A stretch of DNA of 64,000 nt. It comes from Vigna angularis. Taxonomy: Eukaryota; Streptophyta; Magnoliopsida; Fabales; Fabaceae. Positions 50,201-57,424 of the stretch are shown piece by piece. Made by a program: the position numbers and the translations under genes. The notes below the pieces were generated by a model. The model was not told the DNA's origin. It did not search any database and saw nothing but the letters and a program-made list of their open reading frames with translations. The DNA is taken from NCBI RefSeq assembly GCF_016808095.1, contig NC_068971.1, positions 32,589,631-32,653,630 on the forward strand, written 5' to 3'. Position 1 is the stretch's first letter; every line of letters starts with the position of its first letter.

Positions 50201-50722
50201 AAATTAATTTTAGTCATTCAGATTTATCATTATATTCGTCTCTTATAAAATTCTTTACAAAAAAGTTCATCCAAAATAAAAGCACCGCAGTGCAATGCAA
50301 CTGAAATACCATATATGATCAATTACCATCTCAACATATATGAACTTGCGATTCTTGTCCTCCAAGAGCGAGGATATCACAGAATCCAGCACGTTCTGCA
50401 CACATGCACCCTGCAACCACAACTCACCTCAACTAATTGTTCATATTACAATTCCTAACTTTGCAGAGAAAATTAATAATACTAAATTATAACAAAAGAA
50501 AAGACAGACCCGAATGGAGTTGTTGGCCCCAACGTAGTACTGATCGACGGTCTTGAGCCAGCCAACATCGTCGTGGGAGTGAGGTACCAAGTGCACGTTT
50601 ATTTTGTCTGGTACTATCCTCTGCGTCGTATTGTATTCTATGTACTCTGATTCCACAACCCAAATCGCCGCCACCAAAAGGGCGAATACCACTGCCGCAC
50701 TGATCATCGCTGCTGCTACCAT
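20228..50722 (-). CDS. Lysosomal-type alpha-mannosidase (GH38), gene B, complete, 29 exons
   Basis: The exons join to 3099 nt, 1032 aa plus TAA at 20228: 50722-50510, 50410-50327, 49379-49291, 49095-48921, 48731-48612, 48510-48427, 48357-48286, 46038-45925, 45795-45695, 39680-39587, 39486-39319, 39242-39153, 35137-35072, 34981-34925, 34342-34120, 33991-33852, 33693-33625, 32651-32592, 32492-32421, 27855-27808, 27705-27586, 26771-26706, 22948-22836, 22746-22662, 21531-21421, 21347-21252, 21132-21085, 20636-20568, 20479-20228. Residues 1-25 form a hydrophobic signal peptide, so the product enters the secretory/vacuolar route. Catalytic features are HSHDD (48-52), the nucleophile D172 in [10 protein letters not shown], and HH at 412-413 in HHDAVSG; the middle and C-terminal beta domains follow (for example [13 protein letters not shown] and [10 protein letters not shown]). 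About 1030 aa is usual for plant members. All introns are GT-AG except intron 12, which reads GC-AG. Gene A lies about 8 kb downstream in the same orientation. The family is certain from the motifs; vacuolar location is inferred from it. Confidence 0.95.
21780..22135 (+). pseudogene. Gypsy RT/RNase H fragment in gene B intron 24
   Basis: The open frame 21836-22135 reads [34 protein letters not shown] and [19 protein letters not shown], the standard RT-thumb/RNase H junction of Gypsy pol. The first catalytic Asp (ETDAS) and Glu (YEWELMA) are visible. It is cut on both sides; AT-rich, possibly LTR-derived sequence follows to about 22440. It is antisense to gene B. Confidence 0.8.
23110..23775 (+). 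mobile_element. Short Copia-derived element with two LTR-like ends
   Basis: Direct repeats occur at about 23232-23312 and 23692-23775; both share a TAGAT.T.TGTAAACAAAGTC stretch and end CTCTCAACA or CTCTTAACA. The first is followed by TGGTATCATGGGC, a Met-type primer-binding site, then by a gag start ([10 protein letters not shown]) in a frame broken by stops. Pol is absent. Its position is intron 22 of gene B, antisense to it. Confidence 0.6.
24180..24990 (+). pseudogene. Gypsy protease and N-terminal RT fragments
   Basis: In changing frames one sees a protease motif ([14 protein letters not shown], about 24306-24350) and the RT entry region ([18 protein letters not shown] near 24820-24880, then RALNKIT near 24940). 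Stops and frameshifts are frequent. The fragment lies in gene B intron 22 and probably belongs to the same insertion as the integrase fragment at 25925. Confidence 0.7.
25925..26535 (+). pseudogene. Gypsy integrase C-terminal fragment
   Basis: The translation shows [21 protein letters not shown] (the catalytic Glu region), [27 protein letters not shown] and, in another frame, [20 protein letters not shown] plus AAAYQLELP. In-frame stops lie near 26164 and 26278. RT, RNase H and the integrase N-terminus are missing between 25000 and 25925, which otherwise holds AT-rich noncoding sequence. Confidence 0.75.
28017..28168 (+). repeat. 5' LTR of the Copia element
   Basis: It is 152 bp, TGTTAG to CTCATA, with a TATAAATA-like stretch near 28098. 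It differs from the 3' LTR at three positions that I can count. Confidence 0.9.
28482..32231 (+). pseudogene. Copia gag-pol polyprotein lacking the integrase core, two stops
   Basis: The frame is continuous except for TAA at 30111-30113 and TAG at 31323-31325. In order it holds Copia gag ([17 protein letters not shown]), a CCHC knuckle ([14 protein letters not shown]), protease [13 protein letters not shown], the pre-integrase domain ([21 protein letters not shown]) and [10 protein letters not shown]. The frame then jumps to PHSILFP and [12 protein letters not shown], so the integrase catalytic core of roughly 400 bp is gone. The relative at 43540-45250 keeps sequence there. RT ([37 protein letters not shown]) and RNase H ([18 protein letters not shown]) follow. 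It could only move with enzymes from elsewhere. Confidence 0.9.
32239..32390 (+). repeat. 3' LTR of the Copia element
   Basis: It is 152 bp and directly follows the purine tract and the polyprotein stop at 32229-32231. The next five bases repeat the 5' flank, CATAT. Confidence 0.9.
32652..33624. other. Gene B intron 17
   Basis: This is 973 bp of intron sequence with no repeat termini or coding motif that I can recognise. Short open frames are present on both strands but carry no known domain. Confidence 0.5.
34343..34924. other. Gene B intron 14
   Basis: AT-rich intron sequence; nothing recognisable. Confidence 0.6.
35618..35976 (+). mobile_element. Complete TRIM, 359 bp, TSD GTCTG
   Basis: Two LTRs of about 120 bp (35618-35737, and about 35855-35976) begin TG(T/A)TGGAAGTTCT and end TTAAC(A/C). 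They flank a primer-binding site TGGTATCAGAATC at 35738 and a purine tract near GAGGGTGGTG. GTCTG at 35613-35617 is repeated at 35977-35981. There is no coding capacity, as expected for terminal-repeat retrotransposons in miniature. It lies in intron 12 of gene B. Confidence 0.85.
35982..36836. other. Gene B intron 12 filler, possible decayed retroelement
   Basis: No long open frame. Parts such as 36210-36560 have a composition richer in G/C than the intron around them and read like decayed coding or TE DNA, but I cannot name a family. Confidence 0.3.
37287..38465 (+). CDS. Gypsy-type gag protein, intact open frame, 392 aa
   Basis: The first ATG of the frame is at 37287; the frame itself is open from 37182. 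The N-terminus is a coiled-coil-like [17 protein letters not shown]. The Retrotrans_gag domain follows (about 37560-38030: [65 protein letters not shown]). The zinc-knuckle region reads [18 protein letters not shown]; compared with the usual C-x2-C start the first Cys seems to be replaced. The C-terminus is very acidic (38370-38420). In this element class gag would package RNA for trans-mobilisation by a related full Gypsy element. The frame is uninterrupted, which suggests recent activity or youth. Confidence 0.85.
   Translation: MEGRMNVVEGRLEHIEMVVDGLKAETTANRQESIAMRKDIQELIRLMGVRNKQTEEGSDGSQGSVNNNGGNQRVDNGDRDGEGERSGNLPNWRRRVELPIFEGPDPLNWISTAEKFFGIQKVAEEEKIELAHISMEGSAVYWFKFWKDKASNRTWEGLKEALLIRFESRHQGGIFERMAAIRQMSTIEEYMREFEALTGQTKEFSDNQLLGYFLAGLHEELRCQMRPHDPRDLMTAMRIARNIEEALRGLGLLGWSGAKNPPLWGRSTNGGAVVARTEAARSNPGRTVANESVGSVRRDSTTGSAAREGNPGGSDDRGRNSRNLPYPEFLKRREEGRFYRCGGPFRPGHQCPEKSLRIVLLAEDEEEDVEEEVVEVELKWMELSAFSAGGIG
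38641..38792 (+). mobile_element. Solo LTR of the 152-bp Copia family, TSD TTTTC
   Basis: It is almost identical to the LTRs at 28017 and 32239, begins TGTTAG and ends CTCATA. It is flanked by TTTTC at 38636-38640 and 38793-38797. It is inserted in the 3' LTR of the gag-only element, so it is younger than that element. Confidence 0.92.
39956..40693 (+). CDS. Putative plant transposon protein (Transposase_32-like) with coiled coil
   Basis: The open frame is 245 aa. Its middle part (MIYGILQ-like [31 protein letters not shown]) resembles the domain annotated in legume genomes as putative plant transposon protein. An acidic stretch of alternating Glu/Asp follows (about 40445-40470). A C-terminal heptad region ([39 protein letters not shown]) should form a coiled coil. 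It stops 330 bp before an LTR, so it is probably the extra ORF between pol and the 3' LTR of a SIRE-like Copia or similar element whose 5' part is missing. The start is uncertain because the upstream border is eroded. It lies in gene B intron 9, antisense. Confidence 0.55.
   Translation: MENSQLIPSDFAQFNKIMVYCSFFRHPQQHQNNRLFLVGGLKMEERLLHYLLVWLLCPRRSNHVQCSEVDLMIMYGILQSIPFNWPHLTQSIMYKAKRLDSAPLPYPLLVSRICEYKGVDVSSERVEHFLPNHKIGDNSLRQMGFIKQSNLYIHSDDVGAQANEDEDEDEEDTQMSDPTNVAGPSHVPEEFSLESLSRLMIEMARLQNEMMNFQNARHEEISTHLKNIDERISGLEKHFQDSNEI
41025..42064 (+). repeat. 3' LTR of a SIRE-like element with paired ATCGAT sites
   Basis: It begins TGTTAGC after a purine-rich AAAAAGGAGAGAA and ends GCTAACCA, giving an inverted terminus. 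It holds seven ATCGAT cores and one ATTGAT variant at 41239, 41259, 41307, 41327, 41339, 41359, 41420 (variant) and 41440. A TATA-like CTATAAATAGG lies near 41498. Near the 3' end is the C-rich CACCCCCCACTCTTGG typical of SIRE/Maximus-like LTR ends. The matching 5' LTR is absent from the window. Confidence 0.6.
42164..45480 (+). pseudogene. Decayed Copia element related to the 28-kb one
   Basis: A primer-binding site TGGTATCAAAACTC lies at 42164. A gag piece is at 42654-42953 ([19 protein letters not shown]), then a gap. Protease ([14 protein letters not shown], with the active-site Ser changed to Leu), pre-integrase, integrase pieces (DDYS near 44235, [25 protein letters not shown]) and RNase H ([33 protein letters not shown]) follow, with many stops and frameshifts. 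RT is absent: the frame jumps from the integrase C-terminus (SFGLDKLS) straight to RNase H near 44720. The 3' LTR starts TGTTAGATATAT at 45256. It lies in gene B intron 9, antisense. Confidence 0.8.
46422..48030 (+). mobile_element. Small Copia remnant with two LTRs, interrupted by a younger element
   Basis: A repeat starting TGTTGAGTTA(C/T)AAGGAGATATTG occurs at 46422 and at 47354. The second copy is split after TGTTGAGTTA by the element at 47364-47863 and resumes at 47869. The interior 46700-46850 encodes [19 protein letters not shown], a Copia pre-integrase signature, with the rest of pol lost. It lies in gene B intron 7, antisense. Confidence 0.65.
47364..47863 (+). mobile_element. Gypsy deletion derivative, 500 bp, TSD AGTTA
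   Basis: The element begins with only about 15 bp of LTR start (TGATAGGAACTCGGA). It passes straight into a pol C-terminal stretch ([20 protein letters not shown] at about 47403-47462) and a purine tract GTGGAGGGGAG. It then runs through a full LTR from 47485 (TGATAGGAACCCGG) to ATCTATCA at 47863. AGTTA flanks both sides (47359-47363 and 47864-47868). Almost the whole 5' LTR and interior are deleted between intact outer ends. Confidence 0.75.
49380..50326. other. Gene B intron 2
   Basis: AT-rich intron of 947 bp; no element ends or coding motifs seen. Confidence 0.6.
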
Positions 50723-51468
50723 TTTAGCACTGATTTTGGCTATATGTACTGAGAGTTTTGTTTCATGGTTAATGAATTAAGTAAATGTGGAGTGCAAGGA
50801 AAGGCACAAGGGCCCTAAGTGAATAATTAACTGTCTTTCTCAAGGAAAAATACTTCTTTGGATGTACAGACCTGAGTGGATAAGCTTTCATAAAAGTTGA
50901 AAATAAAAAGAATAACCAGGGGAAGGAATAAAATCCAGTAAAAAAAAAGTAAATTTGAATGTATAATCTGATGTATAAATAAAATTGAGTGAAATAGATA
51001 ATTATGATGTAATTTGAATAGAAATTTAAAATTTTATAAAAATTTTACTCAATTTAAATTTATATTTTAATATTTATAAATTGGTTTAATTACTTAGATA
51101 ATCTTCACTTTTACGATAGTGTGTTACTTGGTTTCCGTTTTTTAAAAAGTGTCAATTTCATTTGTAATTGAGTTAACGTGTATCAATCAAATTCATTACG
51201 TTAATTATCTAGTAACATATTGACTTAATAATGATGTGACAAAACACATTTGCAACCTGTAAGTCATGAAAGTTTTTTAGTATAAAAATTCGATATTAGG
51301 ATTTAGGAAAAAGATTATCCAAGTTTTGAAGCACCTCGGGCCTCCACCACCACCACGTCGGAGTCGGAGTCGGAGTGGAATTGGAGTTCCCCAACAACAC
51401 CTACACCTATGACATGAGATTCCTTTCATCTACAACACATAATATTTAAACTTGGTAGGTGCAGCTAA
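50723..51468. promoter_or_regulatory. Gene B upstream region (minus-strand gene)
   Basis: This is the 746-bp stretch between the gene B start codon (50722) and a MULE. It should hold the 5' UTR and core promoter. I cannot name a TATA box or start site with confidence. Confidence 0.4.
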
Positions 51469-51477
51469 TTTATCTAA

Positions 51478-52876
51478 GGTTTAATGTCATCCTTATTTTT
51501 GTTCAGAATCTCAAATAGAACATTTTTCTTTAGCATATCAATTGGGTCTTTATTTTTGTAAAATTGAATCAAATAGGATATTTTTGTCAAATTAATCGGC
51601 GTTAAATAGGGCATGTTGACTGTGTAATTTTTTGTTACGTGGCATTAAAAAGAGACTGAACTTTTTTTTACTTTTAAATTAAAAAATAGAGTTTAAAATG
51701 AGGGCAAAGTTGGGAAAGCCCATTTAAGAATTTAGGTCTTTTTATTTATAATTGAAAAAAAGAAATTGATTAGGGATACAAACTTTTTTAAAGTAGAATT
51801 AATTAAATTCAATTACAGAAAGTCTCACTCTCTTTGCTACGACGAGAAATCTAACCCAAAACAATCCAGAAATGCTCTACCCATAGGCAGAAACAATACG
51901 CAAATCACCAATTCAATTCGAATAAAAAACCAATTACACTAGAAATCCCTAATTTCCCAATTTCAGCAAACCCTAATCCCCAAAATCAGAGAACAACAGG
52001 AACCCTAAACCCAAACTCGATACTGCCGCTGCTTTCTCCAAATCACGGCGTCATTGCCCTTACGCCGCAAACCGCCAAGATCTCTTTCCCCTGTAAGACG
52101 AAACAGAAACGGAAAGGAGGAGGAAGCCTCCCTCTTGCGCCGCGACCCAAAACGGAGAGGAGAAAGTAAACCTCCGCCACGACATCTCTGTTGAACCTGA
52201 CCCTTCTCTCCCTACGAGGAAGCGCTAAAGGATAGAGGAAATAAGGGTTCTATTTGAATCGCGCCATCACTGCACCGTTGGCGACGCCCTCGTCGTGCAC
52301 TTGCCGCCATCGTAGCGTCATAGATGATTCTCCAGGTCGGTTGCCTACGAGATTGAGGAATGGTTCAAAGTTGAACCCAAAGTTTAGACCCTTGTTTAGG
52401 ATCTCTGTAAAGTGACCCTCCATTAACAAAAAACAAGGAAATTTTAATTTTATTTAAACTTACCAAATCTGATGCAGAAACTAATTAGGAATAGAAATTA
52501 GCATTAAATAAAAAAATCATTTCATTAATTAATCTTAATTCTACTTTAAAAAAGTTTGTATCCCTAATCAATTTCTTTTTTTCAATTATAAATAAAAAGA
52601 CCTAAATTCCTAAATGGGGCTTTCCCAACTTTCCCCTCACTTTAAACTCTATTTTTTAATTCGAAAATTAAAAAAAAAAGTTCAGTCACTTTTTAATGCC
52701 ATGTAACAAAAAACTACACAGTCAACATACCCTATTTAACGCCGTGTGATCAATTTGACAAAAAGGTTCTATTTGATTCAATTTTACAAAAATAAGGACC
52801 CAATTGAGATGTCAAAAAAGAAAGGGTCCTATTTGAGATTCTGAACAAAAATAGGGACCTATTGAGACATTAAACA
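51478..52876. mobile_element. MULE-type DNA transposon, 1.4 kb, 9-bp TSD
   Basis: Long terminal inverted repeats (51478-51803 and 52535-52876, about 330 bp each) start GGTTTAATGTC and end GACATTAAACA. Both arms share TATTTTTGTTCAGAATCTCA and AAATTGATTAGGGATACAAA on opposite strands. TTTATCTAA occurs at 51469-51477 and 52877-52885, the 9-bp duplication typical of Mutator-like transposition. No transposase is encoded. The 730-bp centre (51804-52534) contains a GC-rich block at 52020-52340 that looks unlike both arms and may be captured host DNA (Pack-MULE). Confidence 0.85.
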
Positions 52877-52885
52877 TTTATCTAA

Positions 52886-53519
52886 AAAACAAATCAAGTC
52901 ATTGTTTCTCATACTTTTATAGACATAGAATGAATGAGTTTATCATCATCTCCGTGTAATATTGTTTCATTCTCTTTCTTTTACAGTGAAGCAATTTGAA
53001 CCAAAATTCACTTTTGCAAACACTCATATGACCACCATGATCAACACCATCTTCACAATTTCTTCTTTGAACAATATCCAATGAGCTACACTTACTCTTT
53101 GAACTAGATTGAGATGTTGCGTATGTGGACCTTCATGATATTGTTTTTGCTACCATGGAACGCCATAGAGGATTGCATCAAAGATTAATATCGTGATGAT
53201 GAAGAAGACTCTATGAGACACCTTTTGTAGTATTGTGATTTTCCTTTCCTTCTTCCTTCTTCCCCTTTTCCTTTTTTGGGCAAAGACGGGAAACCCTAAC
53301 CCCAATTTTGTTTCTCTTCTTCTTTGTTCGAAATCTCAATTTCACTTCTCTTCTTCTCTATTCAAAATCCTCAATTGTGTTTTTCTTCTTCTCTGTTCAA
53401 AATCCCCAATTGAGTTTTTCTTCTTCTATGTTTAAAACCCCAAATTAAGCTTCTCTTCTTATATGTTCGAAATCCCCAAATTCATGAACTCTTCTTCTCT
53501 ATCCCTAATTTCATAAACA
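52886..53519. other. Intergenic sequence
   Basis: No gene recognised. A stretch near 53300-53500 has four imperfect copies of a C/T-rich motif (CTTCTTCT(C/A)TGTT(C/T) then AAA(A/T)(C/T)CCC(A/C)A), period about 45 bp. Confidence 0.45.
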
Positions 53520-54065
53520 ATTGGTCGAGTCGGACACAGATAGTGCCTATCCACAACTCGATCCGCCGGATAAAATTGTATCTGTTATCCGTGCGGGTAC
53601 CCGTTAAGAAAATACCCGCGAGTATTTTAAAACCTGCGGATACCCGCAAAAAATAAAACAAAACATATTTTATACAATTTTTAAAATAAAATTTAAATAA
53701 AATTACAAAAAATATATATAATATAATATAAATTAAATTAAATATAAATTAAAACTTAATTTTAATTAAATTTAGCCTAATAAAATATAGTTTAAATTTA
53801 TTTTTAATTAAATTTAATTAAAAAATATATAAATTAATTTTTTATTATTTTTTCGGGTAACGAGTACCTGCGGGTCGAGTAGTATACTACCCGTACCTGA
53901 CCCATTTAGAAGCGGGTATTAAAATACCATTTACCCGTTACCCGCGGGTAGTAAATATTCATGGATAGTAACTACCTGCGGACAGTAACTACTTGCAGAT
54001 AGTAACTACCTGCTGTGGATTTTACCCGCAGATATCTGTGCCCACAGATTTTTTGCCTTCCCTAG
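53520..54065. mobile_element. Degenerate hAT-like MITE rich in ACCCG
   Basis: Both ends carry many ACCCG/CGGGT motifs (for example GGGTACCCGTTAAG and TTACCCGTTACCCGCGGGTAG) around an AT-rich core. It resembles the element starting at 54117 and has no coding capacity. Borders are approximate. Confidence 0.45.
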
Positions 54066-54116
54066 TCATGACACATAAAAATACCCAGCACAGCATAACT
54101 AAGGGTCAACATTAAT

Positions 54117-55129
54117 TAGGGATGACAATGGGTCGGATCGGACACGGATAGTGTGATACCCGAACCCGACCCGCATGAAAAAAATGTACTTGTTACCCGC
54201 CCCGCTACTCGTCGGGTACCCGCATAAAAAAAAACCGGCGAATTTTTACCAACCTGCAGATATCCGTTGGATACCCGTTAACAATGTGTATTATTATCCA
54301 AGCCCAAATTCTGACCCAAACTCTATTTTCCTTTCTTTTCCAAAACTTATAAACCCTAAATCTTCACTTCAAAACTCAGATCTACACCAAAACATTCCAG
54401 ATCTGCACAAAAACATCTCAGATCTACACTTAAGGATCTGAGATCTGCACCAAAAGATCTCAAATCTACACTAAAGGATCTCAGATCTGCACCAAAGCAT
54501 CTCAGATTTGCACAAAAGCATCTCATATCTGCCTCTCGTCGTCGTCTCCTCGTGTTATCGACCACTCCCGATGTGGTTCAGTCTCTCAAGCTCTGCGAAC
54601 AAGATCACCTACTACTGGCTGGCTCCACCGCTGGCCGTGGACGGAACCGTGAATGGTGGAAGAGGAAGCTACAAATGTTGCGACAGTGGCAACGTGAGGT
54701 CCTTGCGACGTCGTTGGAGACGGTGATTCTTGTTGTTGGTAGGTGGTAGAAAGAAGAAGGGAAAGGAAGTTTGAGAGAGAAGAAGAAAGAAGAAGGGAAG
54801 GAAGTTTGAGATAGAAGAAGAAAGAATAAGAAGGGAGCCCAAAGGAAAATTAATTTGATTGGACCCTTTACTTCCTCTGCACCGTAACAGAGGCAAAATT
54901 AAAAACAAATACTTTAACTTATTTTCTAATTTCATAAAAAAGTAATGGGTAAAATTGGAATTTCGCTTTTTAAACGGTTAACGAATACCCGCGAGTACGA
55001 ATAATGTGATATCCGAACCCAACCCGTTAACGAGTAGGTATTAAATTACCCGCTACCCGCGAATACTAAATACCCGCAACGAATTTTGTCCGCAGATACC
55101 CGCGCCTACGAGTTTTATTATCATCCCTA
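54117..55129. mobile_element. hAT-like non-autonomous element with ACCCG subterminal repeats
   Basis: It starts TAGGGATGACAAT and ends ATTATCATCCCTA, nearly perfect inverted ends. Candidate 8-bp TSDs are ACATTAAT and ACGTTAAC (two mismatches). Both subterminal zones are packed with ACCCG motifs. The middle holds a 21-bp tandem repeat and a 54540-54840 block of higher GC that could be captured sequence. No transposase is present. The superfamily call rests on end sequence and TSD length only. Confidence 0.55.
54376..54530. repeat. 21-bp tandem repeat, about seven copies
   Basis: The unit is close to CAGATCTGCACCAAAACATCT with purine changes between copies. It lies within the hAT-like element. 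On the minus strand it encodes a heptad-like DLRSFGA repeat, probably by chance. Confidence 0.85.
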
Positions 55130-55620
55130 ACGTTAACAATTTAAACGCAATAAACAAAAATGGACTTAATTAATGCACATAATATTACCTGTAAAGACCA
55201 TTCAAGCAATTAAACCAAATTTATAAAGATATTTTAAATTTTTATTTTAATATAATATTTTGTTGAAATTTAATAATAAATTATATAAAGTAATAGATTG
55301 TAATCATCATTAAAATTATGAAAACACGTGCGTTGTATATGTTATTTTCTTTTTATGATAATAAAAAGTAATAAAATTATTATTATTTTATTATTATTAT
55401 AATTATAAAATTAAATATAAGTAACCTTCATAATTTTATTGTAAATTTTATTTCTTTGTTTTTTAGGTAATTTTATAATTAAAAAATAGTTAAATTTTAA
55501 AAAAAAAGTCAAATAAAAAAACGGTTACACTTTAGAAAAACAATTACTTGAAAACTAAAATTAACAAAATAATTATTTTAGTTTATAAAAATTATTTAAA
55601 GGATAAAATTAGAAAATAAA
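55130..55620. other. AT-rich intergenic sequence
   Basis: Nothing recognisable. Confidence 0.6.
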
Positions 55621-57357
55621 TGTTGCACCATATAACTGTTTAGTCTACATACCCGAATGGTTAACTCTCCCACAACAATGAACTATATCAAACCTTTTCA
55701 CCAATTATCCTTTAATTTGTAATCGGTCGGTCACCAATATGAGGCCAAACGATCGATAAGGCACATATAAAATCATTTTCAAAAAGTCAACATGTTTAGT
55801 AAAGTAAAATATACTTATGGACTCTTGCACCGTAATTGAGAAAACTCTAATTAAAAGCCTACTTCAAAACTTATAAATACATAGGTAAGGTAAGGAAGTA
55901 GGTAATTGCATTTATTATGAAATTAAGATTGTACTGTGATAACCGATCAGATTCATTAATTAACTGAAGCGTCGAAGTATCTTTGATAGGTATACCCCCA
56001 CTTGGCTTGAAGATAAAACAAAGAGTATTGATAACAACAATAATCAGAATTGAAGGCGACGCAGAAAGAGTAGTAATTAAGTGTAGAGGAATAGTTCTTG
56101 ACCCCATTATCCGAAATATTTTGGCCCCACTATGGGGCCACAGAATGAGCAAACAAACTCAATGGTGACCACGAGAAACATGAGGCAAACAACGAGATCC
56201 TTTGGAGTCGATAGAGGAAATGTAAAGACAAATCCAGGAGATGCGAAGGAGGCACGAAGCTGAGATAGTCGTACTAAGGGTTGAGCACGTCGTCGACTGT
56301 CAAGAGCAATCGGCACAACACTCGGTGCCACTCATCCCCACACCCTCGAAGAACAATAGTCAAGCTGAAGGACTGAGCAGGATCGATAAGGAGATGAGCA
56401 CCGCGACTACTAAGACGACCCTTTATGTCCTGACCGTGTAGGCTGAAGGCTTGTTACCCTTCACTACAATCTTTATGGAAGCACCGATGCCCGAGAAGTC
56501 CACACCTCCTACATTCGAGAAGTATGACGGGTCTACCGACCCGAACGATCATCTTTTCTCGTTCATGAACACAATGACGTTCTACTCTTCAAGTGATCCA
56601 CTATGGTGTCGAGAGTTCTCTTTATAATTAAAGGGAGAGGCGTTGGTATGGTACAACACCCTGCCCCCGAACACATTGGACTATTTTGCCACCGTTCAAT
56701 CTCTTTTTAGCAAGCAATATACTTCGAGTCACATCCAAAGTCTAACACACCTTACGATGATCAGTACTAAGCAAGGGAAGGACGAATTGTTAAAGGACTT
56801 CATATGGAACGATATAACAATACCACTCGACAGGTGAGAGATGTTAGTCAGAAGTTCATCCTCAACAACCTGTTGACTGCACTAAAGGCAGAGCCGTTCG
56901 TGGACAGTTATATGGTGCACCATATAATCGTCTGGTCTACGTACCCGAATGATCAACTATCCCACAACATTGAACCATCTCAAACCCCTTCACCAGTTAA
57001 CCGGTTGGTAAGGCCAATATAAAACCATCTTCACAAAGCTAACATGTTTAGCAAAGTAAAGCATATCTATGGACTCTTTGACCGTAATTGGGTCAACCCT
57101 AATTAAAAGCCCACTTTGAAACCTATAAATATAGAGGTAATGTAAAAATGTAGATGATTGCATTTATTTTGAAATTAATACGGTATTATGATAATCGATT
57201 GGATTCATTAACTAACTTAAGCATTAGAGTGTCTTTAACAAGTATATCCCGCTCGATTAAAAGATCAAACAAAAAAAATTAATAATAACAATAACTGGAA
57301 TCAAATGCAACGCAGAAAAACCAGTAAGGAATAGTTCTATACTCCTCATCCAAAACA
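55621..57357 (+). mobile_element. LTR element with gag only (second TR-GAG-like unit)
   Basis: Direct repeats begin TG(T/G)TGCACCATATAA at 55621 and 56913. They stay alignable for about 440-490 bp, sharing CAACATGTTTAG(T/C)AAAGTAAA, CTAATTAAAAGCC and GGAATAGTTCT. Borders on the right are approximate. Between them is a decayed gag and no pol. No clear TSD was found. Confidence 0.65.
56475..56912 (+). pseudogene. Gypsy gag remnant
   Basis: The translation in one frame gives MPEKSTPPTFEKYDGSTDPN, a stop near 56623, then KGEALVWYNTLPPNTLDYF and FSKQYTSSHIQSLTHL. After a frameshift near 56815 it gives NNLLTALKAEPF. These are hallmarks of a Gypsy gag domain. The gag runs directly into the downstream LTR at 56913 without protease or RT. 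Confidence 0.75.
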
Positions 57358-57376
57358 AATGTATACACAAAATTTC

Positions 57377-57379
<3 letters not shown>

Positions 57380-57421
<42 letters not shown>
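57380..57421. repeat. (TA)n microsatellite
   Basis: About 21 perfect dinucleotide units. Confidence 0.95.

Positions 57422-57424
<3 letters not shown>

Noticed and set aside
54356..54565. Minus-strand heptad-repeat protein (DLRSFGA repeats)
   Set aside because: It is the read-through of a 21-bp tandem repeat inside a MITE-like element; no start context or flanking gene structure.
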